Source: CAYQPF01 sp964419225 (lineage in GTDB: Bacteria; Cloacimonadota; Cloacimonadia; Cloacimonadales; CAYQPF01). Taken from it: a stretch of DNA of 36,012 nucleotides. A model generated the notes under the pieces. The model was not told where the DNA came from, did not search any database, and was given only the letters and a program-made list of their open reading frames with translations. Of the stretch, positions 23,990 to 31,624 are shown piece by piece. Within the stretch, counting starts at the first letter, position 1. Every line of letters starts with the position of its first letter. The position numbers were made by a program, and so were the translations under genes. The stretch covers positions 1 through 36,012 of the forward strand of contig CAYQPF010000036.1 of NCBI GenBank assembly GCA_964419225.1, given 5' to 3'.

Positions 23990-25120
23990 ATGAAAGAAAA
24001 ATATATTTTACTCAAAAAAGAAAAAGCAGTTGAGAAAAAAAAATTTAAACTCAGGAAATTTAATTTCTTCAAAGCTGACAAACTTACTGAAGCACAATTA
24101 ATCAATTTCACCAAGAATTTGTCAACTCTGGTAAAAGCTAAAATCCCTTTGACAAAAGCATTAGAGACATTGAAATCCCAATCCGATAAACAAATCATGA
24201 CTGACATTGTTTCCGGGATTCAGGATAATGTAGAAAGAGGATTGAGTCTGGCTGAAAGTCTGCAGAAATATCCCCTGACATTTAACGGGATGTATGTCAA
24301 TATGGTCAGACTGGGTGAACATTCCGGGCAATTATCCCTAATGTTGCAAAAGATTACGCAATATCTGGAGAAGCAATACAGTCTGAAGAAAAAGATCTTA
24401 CTGGCAATGCTATATCCTTCGGTGATTGTGGGTGTCGCTGTGTTGTTAATGGGTTTTATTGTATTGTTAATCATGCCTACTTTCAATGAAATCTTTGCTG
24501 ACTATCAGAGTCAACTGCCTGTATCAACTCAAATGATTATCACCTTTTCTCAGGTTGTAAAAAAGTATTTCCTTATGGCTTTAATTGTGATGCTTATTAT
24601 AGTATTCATTCTGGGTAAATCAAAATTTTATCCTAAAATCCTTAACTACATCAGAACAGTAGTTTTTCCCAGACTACCGCTTATCGGGCCAATTTTAGCT
24701 ATGAGTTTTCTTTCTTTATTCTCACGGACATTGGGAGTGTTATTAGAAAACGGGCATTCTATCACAGATTCTCTGGAAATTATTTCCCGAATATTTGCGA
24801 ATCCGGAAGTAAAGAAAAAGATAATAGAAATTAACCGGGAAATAAGTTCGGGTAAATCCATAACAAATGCTTTGGAGAATAGTCATATTTTCCCTAAAAT
24901 ATATTTACAAATGATTGGTGTGGGTGAAGAATCCTCCGACCTGGATCAAATACTAATACATCTTGCAGATTATTACGAAGAAGAAATTGATACAAAAATT
25001 GAAATACTCTCATCTGTAATAGAGCCTTTGCTGATTCTCATTGTAGGAATCGTCGTAGGAGGACTGCTGATTACAATGTATCTGCCCTTATTCGATATGG
25101 TGAATATCATGGGAGGGTAG
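23990..25120 (+). CDS. Inner-membrane platform protein (PilC/GspF family)
   Basis: This 376-residue polytopic protein has two T2SSF domains, about 40-165 and 245-370. The first starts with LINFTKNLSTLVKAKIPLTKALETL and contains QDNVERGLSLAESLQKYP. The second starts with FLSLFSRTLGVLLENGHSITDSLEII and contains GVGEESSDLDQIL. Membrane helices follow each (VGVAVLLMGFIVLLIMP, LMALIVMLIIVFILG, LLILIVGIVVGGLLITMYLP). A lysine-rich N-terminal tail precedes them. PilC/GspF couples the ATPase to the growing filament. It is the last recognisable gene of the locus; prepilin peptidase and retraction ATPase are not present here. Confidence 0.92.
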   Translation: MKEKYILLKKEKAVEKKKFKLRKFNFFKADKLTEAQLINFTKNLSTLVKAKIPLTKALETLKSQSDKQIMTDIVSGIQDNVERGLSLAESLQKYPLTFNGMYVNMVRLGEHSGQLSLMLQKITQYLEKQYSLKKKILLAMLYPSVIVGVAVLLMGFIVLLIMPTFNEIFADYQSQLPVSTQMIITFSQVVKKYFLMALIVMLIIVFILGKSKFYPKILNYIRTVVFPRLPLIGPILAMSFLSLFSRTLGVLLENGHSITDSLEIISRIFANPEVKKKIIEINREISSGKSITNALENSHIFPKIYLQMIGVGEESSDLDQILIHLADYYEEEIDTKIEILSSVIEPLLILIVGIVVGGLLITMYLPLFDMVNIMGG

Positions 25121-25218
25121 AAGAGTGGAGTTCGTAGGATTGAGTGTTAAGGATGAAGTAAAAGGGATTGAGAATTAGAGAGTGGAGATAGAAGAGAAAG
25201 GATTTAGGAATATTGTGG
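25121..25218 (-). repeat. Period-7 tandem array starting at a stop codon, 14 units
   Basis: Heptamers include AAGAGTG, GAGTTCG, TAGGATT, GAGTGTT, AAGGATG, AAGTAAA, AGGGATT, GAGAATT, AGAGAGT, GGAGATA, GAAGAGA, AAGGATT, TAGGAAT and ATTGTGG. The register starts at the base after the PilC stop codon, as at 15690. Confidence 0.7.
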
Positions 25219-25241
25219 CAAGAAGAACAGATTGAAATTGT

Positions 25242-25325
25242 TATTCTCCATCCTTAATCCTAAATCCTTTCCCCACTGCCCCCTGCCTACTGCACACTGC
25301 CGACTCTCTCCTAAATACTTCCCTG
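25242..25325 (+). repeat. Period-7 tandem array switching from AATCCTN to TGCCNAC units
   Basis: CATCCTT, AATCCTA and AATCCTT run without loss of register into TCCCCAC, TGCCCCC, TGCCTAC, TGCACAC and TGCCGAC. Two unit families share one frame. Confidence 0.7.
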
Positions 25326-25352
25326 CGGGTTTGTACAAATTCACGATGTCCC

Positions 25353-25379
25353 TTTTGTCCATATAGTCCATCAAGTCCA
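25353..25379 (+). repeat. Period-9 tandem array
   Basis: Three units: TTTTGTCCA, TATAGTCCA, TCAAGTCCA. Confidence 0.7.
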
Positions 25380-25475
25380 TTAAAATGCACTTATTTTCAA
25401 AATATCCTACAAATCTTAATCTTTTTCCCGTTCACAAGGATGAAATTCACATTTCCATATCTATCTTTATGTAAA

Positions 25476-25559
25476 GTGGACTGTGGGCAGTATGCAGTTG
25501 GCAGGATTGAGGATTGAAAGGGCGGGTGCAGTCAGCCGAGGGCAGTGGGTGAAGAAAAG
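25476..25559 (-). repeat. Period-7 tandem array, reverse orientation, 12 units
   Basis: GTGGACT, GTGGGCA, GTATGCA, GTTGGCA, GGATTGA, GGATTGA, AAGGGCG, GGTGCAG, TCAGCCG, AGGGCAG, TGGGTGA and AGAAAAG are in one register. Confidence 0.65.
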
Positions 25560-25590
25560 TCCGGATCAGGAAGGATTATTTCCATTTTCC

Positions 25591-25626
25591 CCCCTCTCTT
25601 CGCAAGAGAGGGGACGGGGGTGAGTT
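25591..25626. repeat. Hairpin repeat with GGGTGAG tail
   Basis: A 10-bp stem CCCCTCTCTT/AAGAGAGGGG has loop CGC and is followed by ACGGGGGTGAGT. It is the GC-richer relative of the GGATCAGAGGATGAG copies. Confidence 0.75.
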
Positions 25627-25632
25627 ATTTCT

Positions 25633-25727
25633 CCACTGACCCCTGACGACTGACACCTGACACCTGGCCTCGGGGGTGAATTATTTTTCCCAAACTCTCA
25701 ACTCTCAACTTTCAACTTTCAACTCTC
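25633..25727 (+). repeat. Two period-7 tandem arrays before a ribosome binding site
   Basis: CCACTGA, CCCCTGA, CGACTGA, CACCTGA and CACCTGG lie at 25633-25667. AACTCTC, AACTCTC, AACTTTC, AACTTTC and AACTCTC lie at 25693-25727. The second ends 11 bases before the AAGGAGGA ribosome binding site of the next gene. Confidence 0.75.
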
Positions 25728-25750
25728 CCAAGGTGCCTAAGGAGGAACCC

Positions 25751-26281
25751 ATGCAGGTATTTTTTAAGAACGGGGCAAAAAAAGTATTACCTAAGTCAGA
25801 AGGATTGACTCTCCTTCACTATAAAAGTGTAGATTTATACTATGTCCGTAAATATTTTGTTCCACCTAAGACAGAACATAATACCAGAATGGGCAGTATC
25901 TTCAAGAATCTGAGAGTCATCTGGAACTCTCTTCCAGTGGAATACAAAGAGCAGTTAAAACACAGTGCCGAATTGTATAATGCCAAATATAGACAGGATA
26001 TGTATCCGATCAACAGTTACGCTTTCTTTACAAAGCTGATGTTTGAATTATTGAAGCAAAACTTGGAATTGGATCTGACTAAAATGACAGTGGGAGAAAC
26101 TTCAGAAATATTGTTAAATTGTGAATGGTTAATGGTTAATGTGGGAGGGAAACCAACAGACATACAGTTGCATACAGATTCGGTTGATGTAAATGAGTCA
26201 GTCCGAAGAATTATTGATAATATAGGAGACAGTTTTCTTTCCCGTGAGGAAATCTTTCTTGAACGGACTGTCGGGGCATGA
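25751..26281 (+). CDS. Small protein of unknown function
   Basis: This 176-residue protein belongs to a family I do not recognise. The ATG at 25751 is fixed by AAGGAGGA at 25739-25746; the longer open frame upstream only reads through repeat DNA. The middle region (GSIFKNLRVIWNSLPVEYKEQLKHSAELYNAKY) has spaced aromatic and charged residues as in HMG-box-like helices, but I cannot support DNA binding. There is no signal peptide or membrane helix. Inside the gene, heptamers TGAATGG, TTAATGG, TTAATGT (26122-26142) show the same period-7 habit as the flanking gaps. The stop codon lies inside a perfect 20-bp palindrome (26274-26293). Neighbours give no functional hint. Confidence 0.6.
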   Translation: MQVFFKNGAKKVLPKSEGLTLLHYKSVDLYYVRKYFVPPKTEHNTRMGSIFKNLRVIWNSLPVEYKEQLKHSAELYNAKYRQDMYPINSYAFFTKLMFELLKQNLELDLTKMTVGETSEILLNCEWLMVNVGGKPTDIQLHTDSVDVNESVRRIIDNIGDSFLSREEIFLERTVGA

Positions 26282-26293
26282 TGCATCATGCCC
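26274..26293. repeat. Perfect 20-bp palindrome over a stop codon
   Basis: GGGCATGATG at 26274-26283 is followed by its exact reverse complement. The TGA stop of the preceding gene lies inside. No U-run follows, so it is not a standard terminator. Confidence 0.6.
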
Positions 26294-26310
26294 AAATCTA
26301 TTTAACTTAT

Positions 26311-26444
26311 GTCGTTGACTTAAGCTTTCCCATCCCCAAATTCCCCTCCATCTCGGAGGGGTGGCAGCAAAATATTGCTGGATGCTAATCCCTGACGGGG
26401 TGGTTAAATAATAGTTTTTCCTTATTTATTCTTAAGTCAACGGC
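26311..26444. mobile_element. MITE-like element with 12-bp perfect terminal inverted repeats
   Basis: CGTTGACTTAAG at 26313-26324 is the exact reverse complement of 26431-26442; the match extends to 14 bases with one mismatch. Inside are two hairpins: CCCCTCC/GGAGGGG (26343-26361) and CAGCAA/TTGCTG (26365 onward). There is no coding capacity. The design (inverted ends plus internal pyrimidine/purine hairpin) parallels the element at 91-270. Confidence 0.5.
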
Positions 26445-26521
26445 ACCCCCTTCCAACCGGCAAATGCTGCTAAGTTAAGCATTTTCTTTCAGCATATGTA
26501 ACAGCATCAAGCAATTCAGTC

Positions 26522-26555
26522 CCTTCTCCCTGCCGCTAGGGAGAAGGATGAGGGT
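26522..26555. repeat. Hairpin repeat
   Basis: A 10-bp stem CCTTCTCCCT/AGGGAGAAGG has loop GCCGCT and is followed by ATGAGGGT. Confidence 0.65.
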
Positions 26556-26601
26556 CTTGTGTTTACTCAATAGTTCTGTCAATTCGACAACATAGAATAA
26601 T

Positions 26602-26636
26602 AAAAAAAAGGAGAGGTTTGAGCCTCTCCTTTTTTT
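26602..26636. terminator. Bidirectional intrinsic terminator
   Basis: Eight A bases precede the stem GGAGAGG/CCTCTCC (loop TTTGAG), which is followed by seven T bases. It is placed between convergent genes, works on either strand, and ends three bases before the gpmI stop codon. Confidence 0.9.
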
Positions 26637-26638
26637 GC

Positions 26639-28168
26639 TTATATTAAAGATTTACCTGTCATTTCAGGTGGTTGAGTTACCTGCATTATTTTCAGGATAG
26701 TAGGAGCGATATCAGCCAGAACCCCAGGTTGAGGATCGATTGGTGTTTTGTTCTGCAGGATAAACAAAATTGGTACTTCGTTCATACTGTGAGCTGTAAA
26801 GATATTGCCTTCTTCATCAAGCATTTGTTCGGCATTACCGTGGTCAGCCGTGAGTAAAATATTATAATTATTTTGCTGTGCTGCAGGAATGACTTCACTC
26901 ATACAGGCATCGACAGTTTCGACAGCTTGCATGGTCGCACCGAAGAATCCAGTATGTCCAACCATATCACAGTTAGCAAAGTTGACGATGATCAAATCAT
27001 ATTTATTACTTTTAATCGTTTCAACCAATTTGTCTTTTACTAAAAAAGCACTCATTTCCGGTTGAAGATCATAAGAAGGAATTTTAGGAGAAGGGATCAG
27101 AGTTCTGTCTTCACCTTCGAAAGGCTGTTCAACACCGCCATTGAAGAAGAAGGTTACATGAGCATATTTCTCAGTTTCAGCAATTCTAAGTTGTTTCAAA
27201 TGATTATCCTGAATCACTTTTCCCAGGATATTATCCATTTTTACCGCATAAAATCCAACAGACAGATAAGGAGCAAATTTGATATCATATTCAGTCATGC
27301 TGACATATTTAAGATTATTGAATTTAGTGACAGGGATTTCTTTAAAATCAGGCATAATGAAGCAACGGGTAAGTTGGCGGGTTCTGTCAGCTCTGAAATT
27401 GAAGAAGATAATGCTGTCATCGTCCTGGATGGTGGCAACAGGATTTCCTTTTTCCATCATCACTTTAGGGTGGATGAATTCATCTGTCAGGTTCTTATCG
27501 TAGCTGGCCTGAATAGCGAGAATGGGATCTTCGTAGTATTCACCTTCACCATTTACGAGAGCTTTGTAAGCCAAGTCTATACGTTCCCAGCGGTTATCCC
27601 TGTCCATAGCATAATAACGGCCTGAAACAGAGGCTACTTTGCCAATACCGATCTCTTTGCTTTTGTCGAGGAAAGTCTGCATGAAATTTATGCCGGAATG
27701 GGGGAGAGTATCTCTACCGTCCATAAAGGCATGGTAATAAACTTCCGGGAGTCCTTTCTGCTTGCAAAGTTCGAGCAGAGCCCAGAGGTGAGTGAGACTG
27801 CTATGAACTCCGCCGTCAGACAGAAGCCCGAAAAGATGCAGTTTACTTTTGTGAGTTAATGCGTGATCTATGGCAGACAGCAAGGCGGTGTTTTGGAAGA
27901 AACTGCCGTCCAAAACAGCTTTATCGATCATAGTATTAAGTTGATAAACAACTCGACCGGCACCGATATTAAGGTGACCTACTTCCGAATTGCCCATAAT
28001 TCCGATAGGCAGTCCGACATCGAGTCCGTTGGTTTTAAGATGGGTGGAGGGATATTGGGCAAAGAGTTTGTCCAGAGTGGGTTTTTTAGCCGCAGAAATA
28101 GCATTGCCATAATCTGTCGGGTTCAGCCCAAAACCGTCCAGGATCACGAGCATTAGTTTTTTATTCAT
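26639..28168 (-). CDS. gpmI: 2,3-bisphosphoglycerate-independent phosphoglycerate mutase
   Basis: This cytoplasmic glycolytic enzyme interconverts 3- and 2-phosphoglycerate using two metal ions (usually Mn2+). The 509-residue length is normal for the family. Motifs visible: LVILDGFGLNP at the N-terminus, the phosphoserine loop GNSEVGHLNIGAGR, DGRDTLP, and the late metal-binding motifs TADHGNAEQM and TAHSMNEVPILF. The start at 28168 gives MNKKLMLVILDGFG, the normal N-terminus, and it overlaps the stop of the upstream tetR gene by eight bases. A longer frame beginning at 28216 would add 16 unlikely residues. No glycolytic neighbour lies here. Coupling to a TetR regulator is unusual for a housekeeping enzyme. 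Confidence 0.97.
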   Translation of the reverse strand: MNKKLMLVILDGFGLNPTDYGNAISAAKKPTLDKLFAQYPSTHLKTNGLDVGLPIGIMGNSEVGHLNIGAGRVVYQLNTMIDKAVLDGSFFQNTALLSAIDHALTHKSKLHLFGLLSDGGVHSSLTHLWALLELCKQKGLPEVYYHAFMDGRDTLPHSGINFMQTFLDKSKEIGIGKVASVSGRYYAMDRDNRWERIDLAYKALVNGEGEYYEDPILAIQASYDKNLTDEFIHPKVMMEKGNPVATIQDDDSIIFFNFRADRTRQLTRCFIMPDFKEIPVTKFNNLKYVSMTEYDIKFAPYLSVGFYAVKMDNILGKVIQDNHLKQLRIAETEKYAHVTFFFNGGVEQPFEGEDRTLIPSPKIPSYDLQPEMSAFLVKDKLVETIKSNKYDLIIVNFANCDMVGHTGFFGATMQAVETVDACMSEVIPAAQQNNYNILLTADHGNAEQMLDEEGNIFTAHSMNEVPILFILQNKTPIDPQPGVLADIAPTILKIMQVTQPPEMTGKSLI

Positions 28169-28790
28169 ACATATACCTAACTTTATCCGTTTTAAGTCCG
28201 TTGTGTAGGATATCAATTATTTCGCGGGTTGTATCTTTAAGACTGATCTCTTCATTTCCGAGTGACCACTCCATCAGAACGAAATCTATAGTTCCAAAAA
28301 TAAGACGGCTCAGGGAATCAGGATTAACTTTGCGGATGCTGCCTTCTTCCATAGCTTCCAGACAAATATCTTTGAGGAATTTAAGATAGTTTTTCAAAGG
28401 AGCAAAGCTGGGATATTTTTCATAGAATTCAGGACTTTGTCTGAGTTCTTTGACAATAAATTTTACGACATAAGGATTTGTGGTGAATACTTCTATATGA
28501 TAATCCAGAAATTTATATAATTTTTCGATGGCTGTTTTTTCCAGTTCAATTTTCGTCTGGATCTGCAATAATTTATCTTCAACAGATTCCAGGAAAGACT
28601 GAATGAGCAAATCATCCTTATTTTCGAAGTATAAATAGATAGTCCCATCTGCCAAATTTGCACTCTTGGCTATATCAGTGATCTTGGCATTATGAAATCC
28701 TTTTTGGGCGAATATTTCGATTGCTGCTTTCACAATTGCTTTACGATTTTTAGCTTTCTTAGCAGCCATAATGCTCTTTTTCTTAACCAT
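28161..28790 (-). CDS. TetR/AcrR-family transcriptional regulator
   Basis: This 209-residue protein has an N-terminal helix-turn-helix at about residues 15-62: AAIEIFAQKGFHNAKITDIAK, then GTIYLYFENKDDLL, a typical TetR pattern. An all-helical ligand/dimer domain follows. The basic N-terminus (MVKKKSIMAAKKAKNRKA) contains a second possible start at Met8. Related regulators often control fatty-acid or efflux genes, but the ligand cannot be inferred here. Its stop codon overlaps the gpmI start (TATGAATAA arrangement), so the two are probably one transcript. A weak palindrome, ATGAAAGTCAATCAT at 28837-28851, lies just upstream and could be the operator. Confidence 0.88.
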   Translation of the reverse strand: MVKKKSIMAAKKAKNRKAIVKAAIEIFAQKGFHNAKITDIAKSANLADGTIYLYFENKDDLLIQSFLESVEDKLLQIQTKIELEKTAIEKLYKFLDYHIEVFTTNPYVVKFIVKELRQSPEFYEKYPSFAPLKNYLKFLKDICLEAMEEGSIRKVNPDSLSRLIFGTIDFVLMEWSLGNEEISLKDTTREIIDILHNGLKTDKVRYMYE

Positions 28791-28919
28791 ACCAACCTCT
28801 TTTAACTTAATTTAAATAATAAATTTATATTCAGTTATGAAAGTCAATCATTTTTTTTAGAAAGGGAAAAATAGATGAAATGCAGAAGATGAGAGACGCT
28901 TTTCGAGAAGTGGGCAAAA

Positions 28920-28955
28920 TGGACAATATGGACTGTATTGACTATATGGACGGTA
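28920..28955 (-). repeat. Period-9 tandem array, reverse orientation
   Basis: Four units TGGACAATA, TGGACTGTA, TTGACTATA and TGGACGGTA are reverse complements of the NNNNGTCCA family at 532 and 25353. Confidence 0.75.
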
Positions 28956-29008
28956 TGTGAACAGAGTGTTTTTGAAGAGGATCACTGTCCGGGAGGGAAA
29001 TTTCCACA

Positions 29009-29035
29009 GGCAGACACATAGGTCTGCCCCTACAC
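29009..29035. repeat. Hairpin repeat GGCAGAC...GTCTGCCCCTAC
   Basis: A 7-bp stem with loop ACATAG is followed by CCTACAC. Its style resembles widely scattered bacterial palindromic repeats with a CCCCTAC tail. Confidence 0.55.
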
Positions 29036-29070
29036 AAATGGGGATTTGTAAAAATTATTTGCAGAAAAGC

Positions 29071-29098
29071 TTGACAACAATTATATTATAAATAGATT
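29071..29098 (+). promoter_or_regulatory. Candidate sigma70-type promoter for rho operon
   Basis: TTGACA (29071-29076) is followed after 16 bases by TAGATT (29093-29098), with an AT-rich spacer. It lies about 30 bases before the rho ATG. Confidence 0.4.
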
Positions 29099-29129
29099 TG
29101 CCCATAACTGGATTAACAAAGGAGATATT

Positions 29130-30395
29130 ATGACGAATTTCAATACCGAGGAAATTTTTTCTTACAGTGTTTCACAATTAAACAAGATAGCTAAAGAGCT
29201 TGAAGTTACCGGATATTCCAAATTAGGAAAGAATGATCTTATATATAAAATTCTCGAAGCATCAGCATCACAAGAAGGCTTGGCATTCGTAACAGGCTGT
29301 CTGGAAATCATGGAAGACGGCTACGGATTTTTAAGATTTAAAGAGAATAATTACACAACAGCGAGAGATGATGTATATGTTTCATTAACACAAATCAGAA
29401 GATTTAATTTAAAGAAAGGACATATGGTATCAGGCCCTGTCAGATCTCCTAAAGAAGGTGAAAAGTATTTTGCTTTGCTGAGAGTGGACGGAGTTAATTA
29501 TGGAGATCCTGCACTTGTACAGGATGTAAGACCTTTTGATGAATTAACCCCTTATTATCCCGAAAAGAAATTCAATCTGGAAACAGATCAAAAGAATGCT
29601 TCAACAAGAATTATAAATTTATTTACCCCGATCGGTAAAGGCCAGAGAGGTCTTATCGTAGCAGCTCCGCGTACAGGTAAAACCGTTATTCTGCAGAACA
29701 TTGCCAATGCAATTTTGACCAATCACAGCGAAGTTGTTGTGATTATCTTACTGGTGGATGAACGTCCTGAAGAAGTAACAGAAATGCGAAGAATAGTAGT
29801 ACCCGGAAATGCAGAAGTGATCAGTTCCACTTTCGATGAAACATCCCGTAATCACATTCATGTAGCGGAAATGGTAATTGAGAAAGCCAAGAGAATGGTG
29901 GAATTTGGTCATGATGTGGTAATATTATTAGACAGTATCACGAGATTAGCCAGAGCTTATAATAACAATGCACCTTCAACCGGTAAAGTAATGACCGGTG
30001 GTATAGATTCCAATGCACTTCACAAACCTAAAAGATTTTTCGGTGCTGCACGTAATACAGAAGAATCAGGCAGTTTAACTATTATTGCTACAGCTTTGGT
30101 TGATACAGGCAGCAGAATGGATCAGGTTATTTTTGAAGAATTCAAGGGCACCGGTAATATGGAGCTTGTATTGGATCGTCAGATCAGCGATATGCGTTTG
30201 TACCCTGCGATCGACCTTATCAAGTCCGGTACCAGAAGAGAAGAATTACTTCTTTCCAAGACAGAACTCAACAGAATGTATGTATTGCGTAAATTCCTGA
30301 AGACAATGAGTCCTGTACAGGGAATCGAAACACTCCGTACAAAAGTACTTGCTACCAAGAATAACGAAGAATTAATGAAATCAATGAGTAGCTAA
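29130..30395 (+). CDS. rho: Transcription termination factor Rho
   Basis: This hexameric RNA helicase terminates transcripts. It is 421 residues, the usual length. The Rho_N helical segment lies at about 10-45, the cold-shock-like primary RNA-binding domain at about 55-125 (LEIMEDGYGFLR and YVSLTQIRRFNLKKGHMVSG), and Walker A at about 171-184 (GQRGLIVAAPRTGKT). The Walker B/catalytic segments are LLVDERPEEVTEM and VVILLDSITRLARAY, and the Q/R-loop region is VMTGGIDSNALHKPKRFFGAARN, then GSRMDQVIFEEFKGTGNMEL. AAAGGAG at 29118-29124 precedes ATG 29130. The stop codon overlaps the next start by one base (TAATG), so rho and the U32 gene are probably translationally coupled. Confidence 0.98.
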   Translation: MTNFNTEEIFSYSVSQLNKIAKELEVTGYSKLGKNDLIYKILEASASQEGLAFVTGCLEIMEDGYGFLRFKENNYTTARDDVYVSLTQIRRFNLKKGHMVSGPVRSPKEGEKYFALLRVDGVNYGDPALVQDVRPFDELTPYYPEKKFNLETDQKNASTRIINLFTPIGKGQRGLIVAAPRTGKTVILQNIANAILTNHSEVVVIILLVDERPEEVTEMRRIVVPGNAEVISSTFDETSRNHIHVAEMVIEKAKRMVEFGHDVVILLDSITRLARAYNNNAPSTGKVMTGGIDSNALHKPKRFFGAARNTEESGSLTIIATALVDTGSRMDQVIFEEFKGTGNMELVLDRQISDMRLYPAIDLIKSGTRREELLLSKTELNRMYVLRKFLKTMSPVQGIETLRTKVLATKNNEELMKSMSS

Positions 30396-31624
30396 TGGAA
30401 CTACTCTCTCCTGCCGGAACTCTGGAAAAGCTTAAATACGCTTTAGCCTATGGAGCTGATGCTGTATATACCGCAGGCAAGAATTTTGGTCTGCGGGCAA
30501 AAGCGGGGAATTTAACGGATGCTGAATTAAGGGAAGCTGTCGATTACACTCATTCATTAAGCAAGAAACTCTTTGTCACATTGAATATATATGCCCATAA
30601 TGAGGATTTGGAAGGGTTATCAGGCTATTTGACCTTTTTACAGGAGATTGGAGTAGATGCGGTAATTGTTTCAGAGCCTGGGATTTTCAGTTTAGTGCGG
30701 GAAATAGCACCAGCTCTTGATATTCATATTAGCACCCAAGCAAATGTAACTTCCTGGAAGAGTGCAGAATTTTGGTATAAACAGGGAGCGAAGCGGGTCA
30801 TTTTAGCGAGAGAACTTACTTTTAACGAAATTGAACTAATAAAACAAAAGAATCCCGAATTAGAAATAGAGATATTTGTGCATGGTGCAATGTGCATATC
30901 ATATTCCGGCCGTTGTTTATTATCTGCATTTTTAAATAAACGCAGTGCCAACAGAGGAAGCTGTACCCAGCCCTGCCGTTGGAAATATTCTCTGGTGGAG
31001 GAAACCAGACCGGGTCAGTATTTTGATATTGAAGAAGACCAGAAGGGCACATATATAATGAATTCCAAAGATCTTTGTTTATTCGACAGGCTGGAAGAAA
31101 TATTAAAGGCCGGTTTGGACAGTATCAAGATCGAAGGCCGCATGAAGAGTATATATTATGTGGCACTGGTTACCAGATCATACCGGATGGCGATAGATGC
31201 GTTGAAGCAGGGAAATCTGCCTGATCAGCAATTGCGTGAAGATCTGGACAAAGTGAGTCACCGGATCTATTCAGAGGCGTTTTTTGACAGTTTTGATGAA
31301 TCAGATACTCAGACATATAATTCGGCTTCATATTCCAGAGATTATCAATATATAGGAGAGATATTAGCACAGGAAGGTGATCTTGTGAAGATAGCATCTC
31401 ATCATAAATTCAGTTTAGGTGAAACCATAGATTTTGTATTTCCAGATCATCATGCAGATTTTTCCTATATAGTCCGGGAAATTTTAGATGAAGAAGGAAA
31501 TTTAATTGACTTTTCCAAGCCCAATACATATCTTAGCTTAAGAGTAGATAAAAAAATACCTGAATTCGGGTTAGTCCGGAAAAAGGTAGTTGGAGTGGAA
31601 AATGGAAACTTTCCAATGGAATAA
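30395..31624 (+). CDS. U32-family Fe-S protein (TrhP/UbiU-like)
   Basis: This 409-residue protein has the U32 family signature EIFVHGAMCISYSGRCLLS (about residues 158-176) and the N-terminus MELLSPAGTLEKLKYALAYG. Four cysteines are spaced C-x6-C-x15-C-x37-C, close to the pattern reported for the 4Fe-4S ligands of UbiU and other U32 members. Members called peptidase U32 are now known to act in oxygen-independent hydroxylation (TrhP makes 5-hydroxyuridine in tRNA, RlhA modifies rRNA, UbiU/V hydroxylate quinones). Which of these this protein does cannot be decided here; the tRNA role is the most common outcome for this length and N-terminus. Its start overlaps rho by one base and its end overlaps the first hemerythrin gene by 23 bases. 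Confidence 0.88.
   Translation: MELLSPAGTLEKLKYALAYGADAVYTAGKNFGLRAKAGNLTDAELREAVDYTHSLSKKLFVTLNIYAHNEDLEGLSGYLTFLQEIGVDAVIVSEPGIFSLVREIAPALDIHISTQANVTSWKSAEFWYKQGAKRVILARELTFNEIELIKQKNPELEIEIFVHGAMCISYSGRCLLSAFLNKRSANRGSCTQPCRWKYSLVEETRPGQYFDIEEDQKGTYIMNSKDLCLFDRLEEILKAGLDSIKIEGRMKSIYYVALVTRSYRMAIDALKQGNLPDQQLREDLDKVSHRIYSEAFFDSFDESDTQTYNSASYSRDYQYIGEILAQEGDLVKIASHHKFSLGETIDFVFPDHHADFSYIVREILDEEGNLIDFSKPNTYLSLRVDKKIPEFGLVRKKVVGVENGNFPME

Larger units (their letters stand above)
25121..25750. repeat. Mosaic repeat gap after the pilus locus
   Basis: Nearly the whole 630 bases is built from short-period arrays: NAGGATT-type heptamers starting right after the stop codon (25121-25218), forward heptamers (25242-25325), TATAGTCCA nonamers (25353-25379), reverse heptamers (25476-25559), a 10-bp hairpin with CGC loop (25591-25626), CACCTGA-type heptamers (25633-25667) and AACTCTC heptamers (25693-25727). 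A perfect 13-bp inverted repeat, AAAGGATTTAGGA (25197-25209) against 25258-25270, joins the first two arrays. The unbroken stretch 25380-25475 is AT-rich with nothing recognisable. Confidence 0.8.
26282..26638. other. Convergent intergenic region
   Basis: This 357-base region holds the end of a palindrome, an inverted-repeat element (26311-26444), a hairpin repeat (26522-26555) and a bidirectional terminator (26602-26636). No gene is supported. Confidence 0.7.
28791..29129. promoter_or_regulatory. Divergent intergenic region between tetR and rho
   Basis: Toward tetR, TTGACT and a weak TTTATT box are separated by 18 bases (reverse strand), with possible operator palindromes at 28809-28825 and 28837-28851. 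Toward rho, a TTGACA promoter lies at 29071. In between are a nonamer array (28920-28955) and a hairpin GGCAGAC/GTCTGCC (29009-29028), followed by CCTAC. No gene is supported. Confidence 0.5.

Noticed and set aside
25676..25750. N-terminal extension of the small unknown gene
   Set aside because: Encoded by AACTCTC heptamers; the ATG at 25751 has its own strong ribosome binding site.
27062..27625. 187-residue frame antisense to gpmI
   Set aside because: It is the mirror of a well conserved gene and has no signal of its own.
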